Of a DNA stretch of 49,320 bases, positions 18,187 through 27,973 are shown in pieces (position 1 is the first letter of the stretch; every line of letters begins with the position of its first letter). The stretch is taken from contig NZ_CADCXN010000053.1 of NCBI RefSeq assembly GCF_902806695.1, forward strand, positions 1-49,320, given 5' to 3'. A model generated the notes under the pieces. The model had not been told where the DNA came from, searched no databases, and was given only the letters and a program-made list of their open reading frames with translations. The position numbers were made by a program, and so were the translations under genes. This DNA comes from Candidatus Methylobacter favarea. GTDB lineage: Bacteria > Pseudomonadota > Gammaproteobacteria > Methylococcales > Methylomonadaceae.

Positions 18187-19563
18187 ATGAGCAAGAAAAT
18201 CAAAACCGCGTTTGTCTGCGATCAGTGCGGTGCGGATTATCCGCGCTGGGGCGGACAATGCACAAGCTGCGGTGAATGGAATACAATCAAGGAAGTCAGA
18301 CTGGGATCAACAGCTGCAGACCGCAATAATCGTTCTGCAGGTTATGCTGGAAGCCGGTCGGAAGTTAAGTTATTATCGGATATAAATCTTTTACAGACCG
18401 AGAGAATTTCCAGCGGCATTTCAGAATTCGACCGCGTATTGGGCGGCGGCATCGTCAGCGGCAGTGTGGTATTGATTGGCGGAGCGCCGGGGGCAGGAAA
18501 GAGCACCATTTTACTTCAGGCCATTGCCAATATTGCCGAACGCGGCGTCAGTGTTCTGTATGTTTCCGGTGAAGAATCCTTGCAACAGGTTGCTGAAAGA
18601 GCGCACAGGCTCAGGCTTCCTGCAAACAAGATCATGATGCTTACCGAAACTTCGGTGCAGCGGATTTGTGATGTACTGGATGAAGTCAAACCGCAAATTC
18701 TGGTTATCGACTCGATTCAGGTTATGCATACCCAGGAAGCGGATTCAGCGCCAGGATCTGTATCTCAAGTCCGGGAGTCGGCCAGTTATCTGACACAGTA
18801 TGCAAAAAAACATAATGTTTCCATTTTTATGGTTGGCCATGTGACCAAGGATCATTCCCTGGCCGGCCCTATGACCTTAAGCCATATTGTAGATACGCAG
18901 GTGATTCTGTCTGCTACGGATGATGCCCGGCACAGGGTGTTAAGAGCAGATAAAAACAGGTTTGGCAGCGTTGGTGAACTGGGCTTTTTTGCCATGGACA
19001 GTTCAGGGCTCAAAGAGGTTAAGAATCCCTCGGCAATGTTTTTGAACAGGCCGGAAAAACCGTCCTCGGGCAGCGTGGTCACTGTTCTTTGGGAAGGCAC
19101 CCGGCCGCTGTTAGTGGAAATCCAAGCCTTGGTGACAGAATGCCAGTATGGAAACCCGCGGCGGCTGGCCGTAGGTTTTGACCAGAATCGGCTGGCCATG
19201 CTGCTTGCCGTGCTGTCGCGGCACGGCGGTATCTTTACGGCAAACGATGAAATTTACGCCAATGTGGTCGGCGGCATTAAAGTCACGGAAACAAGCTCCG
19301 ACTTGGCCATAGTAGTCGGAATTGTTTCCAGTTTAAAAGATAAGGTTATTGCGCATGATACCTTCTTCTTTGGAGAGATTGGCCTTAGCGGCGAAATCAG
19401 GCCGGTGGCGAATGGCCACGCCCGTCTGAATGACGCGGCCAAACACGGCTTTAAAAAGGCTGTAATCCCCAAGGCGAATGCGCCCAAAAAATCAATTGAA
19501 GGCCTGGAAATTTATGCCGTTTCGACTGTTTCCGAAGCCCTGGACATTTTTTCACAAATGTAG
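18187..19563 (+). CDS. radA: DNA repair protein RadA (Sms)
   Basis: RecA-like helicase that drives branch migration during recombination repair. 458 residues: N-terminal four-cysteine zinc finger (CDQCG...CTSCGEW), Walker A GGAPGAGKST at about 98-107, Walker B-type LVIDSIQ, the RadA-specific KNRFG motif and a C-terminal Lon-like domain (GGIKVTETSSDLAIVVGIVSS ... GEIGLSGEIRPV). Only a weak ribosome site precedes the ATG; a TATAAT at 18139-18144 may be the -10 box, but the -35 is poor. Divergent from the acyltransferase pair. Confidence 0.97.
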   Translation: MSKKIKTAFVCDQCGADYPRWGGQCTSCGEWNTIKEVRLGSTAADRNNRSAGYAGSRSEVKLLSDINLLQTERISSGISEFDRVLGGGIVSGSVVLIGGAPGAGKSTILLQAIANIAERGVSVLYVSGEESLQQVAERAHRLRLPANKIMMLTETSVQRICDVLDEVKPQILVIDSIQVMHTQEADSAPGSVSQVRESASYLTQYAKKHNVSIFMVGHVTKDHSLAGPMTLSHIVDTQVILSATDDARHRVLRADKNRFGSVGELGFFAMDSSGLKEVKNPSAMFLNRPEKPSSGSVVTVLWEGTRPLLVEIQALVTECQYGNPRRLAVGFDQNRLAMLLAVLSRHGGIFTANDEIYANVVGGIKVTETSSDLAIVVGIVSSLKDKVIAHDTFFFGEIGLSGEIRPVANGHARLNDAAKHGFKKAVIPKANAPKKSIEGLEIYAVSTVSEALDIFSQM

Positions 19564-19721
19564 AATATAGCTGTGAGGAACAACTTTTTTAGCTTTATTT
19601 CTATGCGGATCAGCAGCGTTTGTCGGGTGGTGATGGTGTGGCGACTAAAAATGATCAATGTTATCTGCCCCTTTGATTGCCCGGCTTTAGAATAGGCGCT
19701 ACTTTGTTACAATTTTATTAA

Positions 19722-20219
19722 ATGCACACAGATATGGAAAAAATAAAAGTTCTTTTTGTCTGCATGGGCAACATATGCAGATCCCCGACTGCCGAAGGCG
19801 TATTCGCCAAGCTTCTCAGGGAGCATGCTCTGGAAGAGCATTTTATTCTCGATTCAGCCGGCACACATGCTTATCATCTTGGCGAAGCGCCCGATTTGCG
19901 CGCGCAGAAGGCAGCTCTTGAAAGAGGCATTGAATTAGGGCATTTGCGCGCTAGAAAAGTCGCCCTGGAGGATTTTGAGGAGTTTGATTTCCTGTTGGCT
20001 ATGGATTGCGAAAATTATTCTGCGCTAATGGATATCTGTCCCGACAAACATAAAGAGAAAATCGGATATTTTCTTGATTATGCTTCGCATCTCGGTGAAC
20101 GTGAAGTTCCTGATCCCTATTTTGGCGGTAAACATGGTTTTGAAAGAGTGCTGGATATGATCGAGCATGCATCCGCCGGGTTTTTAAAAACATTGCGCGA
20201 AACAGGGCATATTCCTTGA
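19722..20219 (+). CDS. Low-molecular-weight protein-tyrosine phosphatase family
   Basis: 165 residues with the P-loop CMGNICRS (Cys14 nucleophile, Arg20; CX5R) near the N-terminus and the general-acid segment VPDPYFGG near the C-terminus. Family members dephosphorylate tyrosine, arginine or small substrates. No capsule genes lie nearby, so it is not clearly a Wzb-type polysaccharide regulator. The start at 19722 follows a short AT-rich leader; an alternative ATG lies four codons in. Confidence 0.9.
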   Translation: MHTDMEKIKVLFVCMGNICRSPTAEGVFAKLLREHALEEHFILDSAGTHAYHLGEAPDLRAQKAALERGIELGHLRARKVALEDFEEFDFLLAMDCENYSALMDICPDKHKEKIGYFLDYASHLGEREVPDPYFGGKHGFERVLDMIEHASAGFLKTLRETGHIP

Positions 20220-20277
20220 AATGACAGGTAATTTATGCGAATTCGGTCTTTATGACTTTATTATTAAATAGGCAAAG

Positions 20278-21000
20278 ATGATGGCAATCGTATCAAACAC
20301 CGTTTCTTATCTGGATGGCGAGGTCTTACTTGAAGCCTTTGTTGCTTTTGATGATTCATTCTCAAGCCGCAGGCCGGCTGTTTTAATTAATCATGCCTGG
20401 GGGGGACGGGATGATTTTGTAGCCGGAAAAGCCAAAAAAATCGCAGAGTCAGGCTATATCGGCTTTGCGCTGGATATGTACGGAAAAGGTGTTTCAGGTT
20501 CAGGCCCAGAACAGAATGCAAAACTGATGCAACCTTTTATGGCCGACCGGTCTATGCTGCAAAAACGGATCAAGGCAGCTTTTGACGCAGTAAAATTAAT
20601 GCCCTGGGTCGATGATACCAAGATAGCCGCGATTGGTTTTTGTTTTGGCGGATTATGCGTGCTTGACTTGGCCAGAACCGGCGCTGACCTGAAAGGCGCG
20701 GTCAGTTTTCATGGCTTGCTGGACGCGCCGAATAATATAAAGGATACTGCAATCAAGGCAAAAATATTGGTCTTGCATGGCCATGATGATCCTCTGGCCC
20801 CCCACGAGCAGGTTACTGCCTTTGCAGAGGAAATGACCAGAGCAGGCGCGGACTGGCAATTGCATCTTTATGGTAATACCCAACATGCCTTTACCAATCC
20901 TGCCGCCAACGATCCTGACTTCGGCACTGTCTATCAGCCAACTGCCGACCGGCGTTCCTGGATTGCAATGGAAAACTTCCTGACGGAAATTTTTGCTTAG
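20278..21000 (+). CDS. Dienelactone hydrolase family protein
   Basis: 240-residue alpha/beta hydrolase. The nucleophile motif is GFCFGG with Cys122 (DLH type, not Ser), followed by Asp170 or Asp171 in HGHDDPLAP and His203 in NTQHAF, a complete Cys-Asp-His triad. Family members open lactones or act on esters, but the physiological substrate here is unknown. It follows the phosphatase by 58 bases and may share its transcript. No aromatic-degradation genes are present, so a catabolic role is not supported by context. Confidence 0.88.
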   Translation: MMAIVSNTVSYLDGEVLLEAFVAFDDSFSSRRPAVLINHAWGGRDDFVAGKAKKIAESGYIGFALDMYGKGVSGSGPEQNAKLMQPFMADRSMLQKRIKAAFDAVKLMPWVDDTKIAAIGFCFGGLCVLDLARTGADLKGAVSFHGLLDAPNNIKDTAIKAKILVLHGHDDPLAPHEQVTAFAEEMTRAGADWQLHLYGNTQHAFTNPAANDPDFGTVYQPTADRRSWIAMENFLTEIFA

Positions 21001-21170
21001 TTTTAGTACTGCTGCGGTTCTCAACTAATTATATGGGAATGCCGTTTAGTCACACAGAGCGGTAAGTTTGTGCTTTGGTGTATTGAAAACCCGTCAGCCT
21101 TATCATGCCACACTGCCGTTTTCGGATTGACTTCCAAGACAGTATCCAGGTACTACAGTTTTTGTTCTCT

Positions 21171-21548
21171 TTACCGAATTTGCACGATCTCAACCTCAAT
21201 ACCTATTAACTCAGTCCATACGGTATCTGCGGTTAAAATGGCAACTGCCTTTTTTCGTCAAGCCCAGACGTGTCCTGTCGCCCGGCGATAAGCCGGGGCG
21301 GCGGGTGTAGGGAAGCAGGCGATTCGCATGCAGTAAGTGCAGCTGAGTGAAAAAGACAATCTTTATCGAGGTTTGCTGTATCTGTTGAATTGGCAAGCTT
21401 ACGTCAATGCCATCACGATTAAATCGTCCTGCTTCCTCACTTAAATTAACGGTGGAGATGCAGGTGCTTTCAATATATTTTCCACGACGTCATGATCCGC
21501 TTCCCGAAACAGATAAGCCAGCAACGCCGAAGCATCGAATACCTTCAT
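21171..21548 (-). pseudogene. Frameshifted PIN-domain toxin (VapC/FitB type)
   Basis: Three frames together rebuild a PIN toxin of about 126 residues. From ATG 21548: MKVFDASALLAYLFREADHD, with the first catalytic Asp, to a stop at 21441. Shifted by one base: TCISTVNLSEEAGRFNRDGID with the conserved Glu, then IQQIQQTSIKIVFF and GLSPGDRTRLGL (the LSLGDR-type motif). In a third frame: AILTADTVWTELIGIEVEIVQIR, a normal PIN end, stopping at 21171-21173. At least two frameshifts make it inactive. The ATGA overlap with the upstream antitoxin remnant is the normal arrangement for this module. Confidence 0.82.
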
Positions 21549-21789
21549 TCGTTCTTCGCTTCTGATCTGTATTCCTGGATAAGCTGCTCAACCACAGAGG
21601 CGGGTTTTTTTCCTTGATAAAGTTGATCCACGAGCTGTTGCAGACTGAAGACAGGTTTTATTCCATTCAGGCATAAGCAGTTAGAATATTTCGAACCTCA
21701 GCTTCTACGTTAAGCCTACCCTGGGCCGACAGCACTCGTAATGCCGACTGTATAAGATCAGGTAGATTTCTTATGGTTAATGTTGCCAT
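21545..21789 (-). pseudogene. Disrupted FitA/VapB-type ribbon-helix-helix antitoxin
   Basis: From ATG 21789 the frame reads MATLTIRNLPDLIQSALRVL and then AQGRLNVEAEVRNILTAYA before TGA at 21667-21669, the standard RHH DNA-binding domain of FitA-like antitoxins. After a one-base shift the toxin-binding tail resumes (PVFSLQQLVDQLYQGKKPAS, then VVEQLIQEYRSEAKNE) and ends in a TGA that overlaps the toxin ATG (ATGA). The 40-residue RHH part could still be made and bind DNA, but would not bind a toxin. Confidence 0.82.
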
Positions 21790-21850
21790 TGTGGTAGTGG
21801 ATAAGATATAAAAATTAACTGTATTGCTGTCCTTTATGGACGCTGATTCT

Positions 21851-21880
21851 TTAACATGAGTAGCAACTATTTGTTATAAT
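21851..21880 (+). promoter_or_regulatory. Sigma70 promoter of gyrA
   Basis: -35 TTAACA (21851-21856, one mismatch) and -10 TATAAT (21875-21880, perfect) with an 18-base spacer. It predicts a 5' untranslated region of roughly 120 bases before gyrA. It could also drive the downstream genes. Confidence 0.75.
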
Positions 21881-22008
21881 TTATAAATTAATCAGACTTG
21901 CAATATGCATCTGGCCTCAGGGAATCAGAAGCCGGGCGTTTGCTTTTAATCCAGTAACTAAAAACCATGCCAGTGTCTGTTGCGGCATTTATGTTTATAT
22001 AGGGATCA

Positions 22009-24636
22009 ATGTCAAACTTCGCTAAAGAAATTATTTCTGTCAATCTCGAAGACGAGATGAAACAGTCTTATCTCGACTACGCCATGAGCGTTATTGTCGG
22101 CCGAGCGCTTCCCGATGTCAGAGACGGCCTGAAGCCGGTTCATCGCCGCGTACTCTATGCAATGAGCGAGGTGGGCAACGACTGGAACAAGCCATATAAG
22201 AAATCCGCTCGCATTGTCGGGGATGTCATGGGTAAATATCACCCGCATGGCGATATGGCGATTTATGACACCATGGTGCGCATGGCGCAGCCGTTTTCCC
22301 TGCGTTATATGCTGATTGACGGGCAGGGCAACTTCGGTTCAGTGGATGGCGATCCCCCTGCGGCTCAGCGTTATACGGAAGTGCGCATGGCGAAAATTGC
22401 CCATGAGCTGCTGGCTGATATTGATAAAGAGACGGTCAATTTCATTCCCAACTATGATGAATCGGAGTCCGAACCCCAGGTCTTGCCGACCCGGATTCCG
22501 GCCTTGTTGATTAACGGCTCATCCGGCATTGCCGTAGGAATGGCCACCAATATTCCGCCGCATAATCTATCGGAAGTTATCAGTGCCTGTCTCGCCATGA
22601 TTGACCAGCCGGACGTTACTGTTCAGGATTTAATGAAGCATATTCCGGGGCCTGATTTTCCTACCGCAGCTTTTATTAACGGCGCCTCAGGCATTTATAG
22701 TGCTTATATAACCGGGCGCGGGAAAATTTATCTGCGCGCACGCTGTCATTTTGAAGACATTGGCGACAGCAGCCGGCAAGCAATTATTACCACGGAATTA
22801 CCTTATCAGGTCAACAAGGCCCGCTTGCTGGAAAAGGTCGCCGAGCTGATTAAAGAAGGCAAGCTGGAAGGCATTTCCGGATTGCGCGATGAATCCGATA
22901 AAGACGGCATGCGTATGGTGATAGAACTTCGGCGGGGCGAAGTGGCGGAGGTTGTCTTGAATAATCTCTACAAGCAGACGCAATTCCAGACGGTATTCGG
23001 CATTAACATGGTTGCCTTGCTGGATGGGCGGCCGCATTGTATGAACCTGAAGGAAATAATCCGCGCCTTCGTTGACCACAGGCGCGAAATTGTTACCCGC
23101 AGATCGCTGTTTAATCTCCGCAAAGCCCGCGAAAGAGCACATATTCTGGAAGGACTTGCGGTGGCTTTGGCCAATATCGATGCGATGATCGCGCTGATTA
23201 AAACCTCCGGCAATCCGGCAATTGCCAAAGAAGGGTTATTGTCCAGAACATGGGATGCAGGACTCGTTTCCGCCTTGCTGGAACGGGCCGATGCAGACCG
23301 GTCAAGACCGGAAGATTTAGCTGCGGAATTCGGTCTTCATGGAGGCATTTATCGCCTTTCCGAAACCCAGGCTCAGGCTATTCTTGACTTGCGCCTGCAT
23401 CGCTTAACCGGCCTGGAGCAGGACAAGATAGTCAATGAATATAAACAGCTGCTGGAACAAATCGATGAATATCTGGCAATTTTGGGCAGCGATATCCGCT
23501 TAATGGAGATTATCAGGGAAGAGCTGGTAGAAATCAGGGAGCAATATTCCGATCCGCGGCGCACGGAAATTATTCAAAGCCATCTGGACTTGTCAGACTC
23601 GGATTTAATTACCGAAGAAGATATGGTGGTGACCATGTCTCACGAAGGCTATGTCAAGTCTCAGCCCTTGAGCGATTATAAAGCGCAGCGGCGCGGCGGG
23701 CGCGGTAAATCAGCCACGGCAACTAAAGAACTGGATTTTGTCGATAAGCTGATTGTCGCCAATACTCACGATACCATTTTATGCTTCTCATCCTCAGGGA
23801 AAGTGTATGGGCTTAAGGTTTATCAGCTGCCTGTTGCAAGTCGGGCATCACGAGGCAAGCCCTTCGTTAATTTACTGCCGCTGGACCAGGGTGAAAAGAT
23901 TAATGCGATGCTGCCGATTCGCGAGTTCAGCGACAATAAATTTATCTTTATGGCGACTTCCGCCGGCACTGTTAAGAAGACGCCGTTAAACGAGTTTGAG
24001 CGCCAGCGCATTTCCGGCAAGATCGCTATCGATTTAAGGGAAAATGACACGCTGGTAGGGGTTGCGGTTACGGACGGCCAGCAGAATGTATTATTATTCG
24101 GCAGTACAGGCAAGGCGGTCTGTTTTAATGAAGCCGATGTTCGCTCCATGGGCCGGACGGCTTCCGGGGTGCGGGGCATTCGCCTGCAGGCAGGGCAAAA
24201 AGTCATTTCCCTGATCATTGCAACCCAAGGCACCGTATTGAACATTACCGAAAATGGTTTTGGCAAACGTACCCGGCTGGAAGAATTTACCTGCCACAAG
24301 CGCGGCGGTCAGGGCTTGATAGCCATACAAACCTCCAAGCGCAACGGCGATGTGGTAGGCGCGGTACTGGTCAATGATAACGATGAAATCATGCTGATTA
24401 CCGATGCCGGCACACTGGTCAGAACCCGGGTTGACGGTATTTCGATTGTCGGCAGAAATACCCAGGGCGTAAGAATTATTCGTCTGGATAAAAAAGAAAA
24501 AGTGATCGGCGTTGACCGGATAGAAGGCTTGATTGGCGAAGAGGAAGACAATGGCAATGAAGATGCTGTGGTATTTGAACAGGACGCCGTGGAAGAAAAT
24601 GGCAATGATGACATTGAATCGGGAGAAGAATCATAA
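22009..24636 (+). CDS. gyrA: DNA gyrase subunit A
   Basis: Breakage-reunion subunit of the type II topoisomerase that adds negative supercoils. 875 residues; active-site Tyr122 in [12 protein letters not shown]-terminal [20 protein letters not shown], and a C-terminal beta-pinwheel starting with the GyrA box QRRGGRG, which separates it from ParC. An acidic tail (EEEDNGNED...GEES) ends the protein. The quinolone-resistance region reads [13 protein letters not shown]: residue 83 is Met (codon ATG at 22255-22257) where most homologues have Ser or Thr; Asp87 is kept. It overlaps serC (TAATG), the start of a conserved run. Confidence 0.98.
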   Translation: MSNFAKEIISVNLEDEMKQSYLDYAMSVIVGRALPDVRDGLKPVHRRVLYAMSEVGNDWNKPYKKSARIVGDVMGKYHPHGDMAIYDTMVRMAQPFSLRYMLIDGQGNFGSVDGDPPAAQRYTEVRMAKIAHELLADIDKETVNFIPNYDESESEPQVLPTRIPALLINGSSGIAVGMATNIPPHNLSEVISACLAMIDQPDVTVQDLMKHIPGPDFPTAAFINGASGIYSAYITGRGKIYLRARCHFEDIGDSSRQAIITTELPYQVNKARLLEKVAELIKEGKLEGISGLRDESDKDGMRMVIELRRGEVAEVVLNNLYKQTQFQTVFGINMVALLDGRPHCMNLKEIIRAFVDHRREIVTRRSLFNLRKARERAHILEGLAVALANIDAMIALIKTSGNPAIAKEGLLSRTWDAGLVSALLERADADRSRPEDLAAEFGLHGGIYRLSETQAQAILDLRLHRLTGLEQDKIVNEYKQLLEQIDEYLAILGSDIRLMEIIREELVEIREQYSDPRRTEIIQSHLDLSDSDLITEEDMVVTMSHEGYVKSQPLSDYKAQRRGGRGKSATATKELDFVDKLIVANTHDTILCFSSSGKVYGLKVYQLPVASRASRGKPFVNLLPLDQGEKINAMLPIREFSDNKFIFMATSAGTVKKTPLNEFERQRISGKIAIDLRENDTLVGVAVTDGQQNVLLFGSTGKAVCFNEADVRSMGRTASGVRGIRLQAGQKVISLIIATQGTVLNITENGFGKRTRLEEFTCHKRGGQGLIAIQTSKRNGDVVGAVLVNDNDEIMLITDAGTLVRTRVDGISIVGRNTQGVRIIRLDKKEKVIGVDRIEGLIGEEEDNGNEDAVVFEQDAVEENGNDDIESGEES

Positions 24637-25715
24637 TGTCGAGAATTTATAATTTTAGTGCGGGCCCTTCAGTATTGCCCGAGCCGGTACTACTGCAGGC
24701 CCGGGATGAATTACTGGAATGGCGGAACAGCGGCATGAGCGTTCTGGAAATGAGCCATAGAGGCAGGCATTTTTCTATCATTGCAGAAGAACTGGAAAGC
24801 GATCTTAGAGGATTGCTTGGAATTCCCAAAAATTATAAAGTTTTATTCCTGCAGGGCGGAGCGACTGCGCAATTCTCTTTCATACCGCAAAATATTCTGC
24901 ACGATAAGACCAGAGCTTGTTATGTAAATACCGGCGCATGGTCAGAAAAAGCCATAAAAGAGGCGCACAATTATTGCGAGGTTGTAATAAGCGCCAGTTC
25001 GGAAAACACCAAATTCACTCGCATTCCAGAGGTTTCAAGCTGGGTGCTGGATAGCGAGGCGGCATATCTTCATTACACAGCCAATGAAACCATACATGGC
25101 GTGGAGTTTCCTGAAGTACCAAGCAGTAATGGCTTGACGCTGGTTTCGGATATGTCATCCAATATCTTATCGCGCTCCTGCGATGTCAGCGCGCACGGCT
25201 TAATTTATGCGGGCACGCAAAAGAACATGGGGCCGGCGGGTGTTACTGTCGTTATTGTCAGGGAAGATCTGGTGGGCAAAGCCAATAACACTATACCCCC
25301 GGTGTTTGATTACGCTGAACAGGCCAAGAATAATTCGCTGCTGAATACACCGCCGACCTATAACTGGTATCTGGTCGGGTTGGTGCTTAAATGGCTGATA
25401 GAGCAGGGCGGCATTGAGGCAATCGAACGGCATAATATTACCAAAAGCAAGCTGCTCTATCAAGCCATTGATCAATCCACCTTGTATCATAATCCGGTAG
25501 ACATAAGTTGCCGCTCACGCATGAATATTCCATTTATTTTAGCCGATGAAACCCTGGACAAGCCATTTCTGGCAGCTGCTGAAGCCAATGGTCTGTGTGA
25601 ATTAAAAGGCCATCGATCAGTTGGAGGCATGCGGGCGAGCATTTATAATGCAATGCCTGAGGCCGGGGTGTTAGCCCTGATAGATTTTATGGCTGAATTT
25701 GAAAGAACGCATTAA
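24636..25715 (+). CDS. serC: Phosphoserine aminotransferase
   Basis: PLP enzyme making 3-phosphoserine (serine synthesis) and 4-phosphohydroxythreonine (pyridoxal synthesis). 359 residues: opening YNFSAGPSVLPEPVL, EMSHRG, LFLQGGATAQFSFIPQN, the PLP-lysine motif YAGTQKNMGPAGVTVV and C-terminal GHRSVGGMRASIYNA. Its ATG overlaps the gyrA stop, so translation is coupled. The gyrA-serC-pheA order is typical of Pseudomonas-like gammaproteobacteria. Confidence 0.98.
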   Translation: MSRIYNFSAGPSVLPEPVLLQARDELLEWRNSGMSVLEMSHRGRHFSIIAEELESDLRGLLGIPKNYKVLFLQGGATAQFSFIPQNILHDKTRACYVNTGAWSEKAIKEAHNYCEVVISASSENTKFTRIPEVSSWVLDSEAAYLHYTANETIHGVEFPEVPSSNGLTLVSDMSSNILSRSCDVSAHGLIYAGTQKNMGPAGVTVVIVREDLVGKANNTIPPVFDYAEQAKNNSLLNTPPTYNWYLVGLVLKWLIEQGGIEAIERHNITKSKLLYQAIDQSTLYHNPVDISCRSRMNIPFILADETLDKPFLAAAEANGLCELKGHRSVGGMRASIYNAMPEAGVLALIDFMAEFERTH

Positions 25716-25742
25716 CTGGGCATCATTTATAACACAGCAGCA

Positions 25743-26828
25743 ATGACCTTCATAACTCCCCTTTGTGAATTAAGAGAAAAAATTGATGCTATCGATCAGC
25801 AGATACTGCAATTGATCAACCAGCGTGCTTCATATGCGATAGAGGTTGCCAGAACCAAAATTGCCGAAGGTGAGCAAGGAACTTTTTACCGCCCTGACCG
25901 CGAGTCATTAATTTTGAGGCGGATTATAGAGCTAAACCCCGGGCCATTGTCCAATTATACGGCGGTACGTTTTTTCAAAGAATTAATGTCCGCCTGCCTG
26001 TCACTGGAAAAGCCGATGGAAATCGCTTTTTTAGGGCCTGAGGGCACTTTTACCCAGCAAGCAGCCATCAAGCATTTCGGACATTCGGTCAATACCGTGC
26101 CTGCTGCTACGATAAACGAGATTTTTAATTCGGTAGAGATCGGCAGCTCACACTTTGGCGTGGTTCCTGTTGAAAATTCCACCGAAGGTGTAATTAGCCA
26201 TACATTGGACAGATTTTTAATTTCAACCTTGAAAATTTGCGGTGAAGTTGAAATCCGGGTGCATCAAAATCTGATGGGGCAAGTAGAAAATTTGGACCAG
26301 GTCACGGATGTTTTTTCTCACCAGCAATCACTAGCCCAGTGCCGGCAGTGGCTTGATAAACATTTGCCGCATGCCCGGCGCAACGCCGTTAGCAGCAATG
26401 CTGAAGCAGCACGGTTGGCAGCAGCCGATAAACAGACAGTCGCTATTGCCGGTATAATGGCGGCTGAAGTTTATAATTTGAATATTCTGGAAAAAAATAT
26501 CGAGGATGAACCGCATAATACCACCCGTTTTATTATTATCGGACCCCAGGCAGTTTGTCCTACAGGCAACGATAAAACCTCACTGGTCGTCTCTACCGGC
26601 AATCAGCCTGGCGCCCTGCATCAGATACTTGAACCGTTCGCCCTGGCCGGAATCGGAATGGTTCATATTGAATCCAGACCGTCACGCCAGGGCTTGTGGG
26701 ATTATGTCTTTTTCATCGATATTGAAGGTCATAGCGATGATAAAAACGTCGCCGAAGCCCTGGAAATATTAAAAGGCAGGGTTAATATGATCAAGTTGTT
26801 GGGATCTTATCCCAAGGCAGTTCTTTAA
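25743..26828 (+). CDS. pheA: Bifunctional chorismate mutase/prephenate dehydratase (P-protein)
   Basis: First two steps from chorismate to phenylalanine. 361 residues: AroQ-type chorismate mutase (about 1-90, LREKIDAIDQQILQLINQRA), prephenate dehydratase from about residue 95 (IAFLGPEGTFTQQAA, VPVENSTEGVISHTLD, the FIIIGPQ end) and a C-terminal ACT domain (NQPGALHQILEPFA, HIESRPSR) that senses phenylalanine. 27 bases after serC. Full length, no defects. Confidence 0.97.
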   Translation: MTFITPLCELREKIDAIDQQILQLINQRASYAIEVARTKIAEGEQGTFYRPDRESLILRRIIELNPGPLSNYTAVRFFKELMSACLSLEKPMEIAFLGPEGTFTQQAAIKHFGHSVNTVPAATINEIFNSVEIGSSHFGVVPVENSTEGVISHTLDRFLISTLKICGEVEIRVHQNLMGQVENLDQVTDVFSHQQSLAQCRQWLDKHLPHARRNAVSSNAEAARLAAADKQTVAIAGIMAAEVYNLNILEKNIEDEPHNTTRFIIIGPQAVCPTGNDKTSLVVSTGNQPGALHQILEPFALAGIGMVHIESRPSRQGLWDYVFFIDIEGHSDDKNVAEALEILKGRVNMIKLLGSYPKAVL

Positions 26829-26860
26829 AACGTCCGTATTAATCCTTTCTGCATAAAATA

Positions 26861-27973
26861 ATGAACAGTGCCGATAAAATTTACCACCTCGCCATACCGG
26901 GGGTTCAACAGCTTATACCCTATAAACCCGGAAAACCGATTGAAGAGCTGGAGCGTGAGTTTGGACTTACCCGAGTTATTAAACTGGCGTCTAACGAAAA
27001 TCCTTTGGGTCCCGGGAAAAAAGCACTGGCTGCCATTCAGTCAATTCTTAAGGATATGGCCTTGTATCCCGATGGGAGCGGCTTTGGTTTAAAACACGCA
27101 CTAGCTGTCAAATATGCTGTCGAGTCGGATCAAATTACTTTAGGGAATGGTTCCAATGAAATTCTGGAGCTGGCGGCAAGGGCATTTTTAACACCCGGAC
27201 TTGAAGTCATTTTTTCACAGCATGCCTTTGCCGTGTATCCGATAGTAACTCAAGCAGTGGGTGCTACGGCGGTTGTTGTCACGGCTGTGAAGTACGGTCA
27301 TGACCTTGAGGCAATGCTGGAAAGTGTGACTGAAAAAACCCGAATAGTATTTATTGCCAATCCCAATAATCCAACCGGCACATTATTGAGCCAAACAGCT
27401 TTGGAAAGTTTTATAAGCGCCTTGCCCGAAAGCTGTGTGTGTGTGCTTGATGAGGCTTACTTTGAGTTTGTCAGCAGTGCTGAGCCTATCGATTCCATAG
27501 ATTGGTTGAAAACATACCCGAATCTAATCATTACTCGTACGTTTTCAAAAGCATACGGGCTCGCCGGCTTGAGGGTAGGGTATGGTCTATCCAGTCCGCA
27601 AATCGCCGATATCCTGAACCGGGTGCGGCAGCCGTTTAATAATAACGCCCTGGCTTTGGCCGCAGCAGAAGCGGCGCTGACTGATAGTGAACATTTGCAG
27701 CAAACGATCGCAACTAACGCACGGGGCATGGAGCAACTAACCGATGGTTTTAAAAATCTCGGTCTGGAATGGATTCCCTCAGCGGGGAATTTTGTTCTGG
27801 TTGATTTAAAGCGGCTGGCACAGCCTGTTTATGAGGCTTTATTACGAAAAGGGGTCATAGTCAGGCCGGTAGCTAATTATGGATTACCCAATCATTTGCG
27901 AATCAGCATAGGCACACATGAAGAAAACCGGCTATTTCTCAAGGCCCTAACTGACAGTTTGCAAGATGTTTAA
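26861..27973 (+). CDS. hisC: Histidinol-phosphate aminotransferase
   Basis: PLP aminotransferase of fold type I, 370 residues. Key parts are IKLASNENPLGP, NGSNEILELAAR, FIANPNNPTGT, LDEAYFEF, the PLP-lysine motif TRTFSKAYGLAGLRVGYG and the closing RISIGTHEEN. Being embedded between pheA and tyrA, it may also transaminate aromatic keto acids or prephenate, as broad HisC paralogues do; that is inference from position. It overlaps tyrA-aroA by 8 bases. Confidence 0.93.
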   Translation: MNSADKIYHLAIPGVQQLIPYKPGKPIEELEREFGLTRVIKLASNENPLGPGKKALAAIQSILKDMALYPDGSGFGLKHALAVKYAVESDQITLGNGSNEILELAARAFLTPGLEVIFSQHAFAVYPIVTQAVGATAVVVTAVKYGHDLEAMLESVTEKTRIVFIANPNNPTGTLLSQTALESFISALPESCVCVLDEAYFEFVSSAEPIDSIDWLKTYPNLIITRTFSKAYGLAGLRVGYGLSSPQIADILNRVRQPFNNNALALAAAEAALTDSEHLQQTIATNARGMEQLTDGFKNLGLEWIPSAGNFVLVDLKRLAQPVYEALLRKGVIVRPVANYGLPNHLRISIGTHEENRLFLKALTDSLQDV

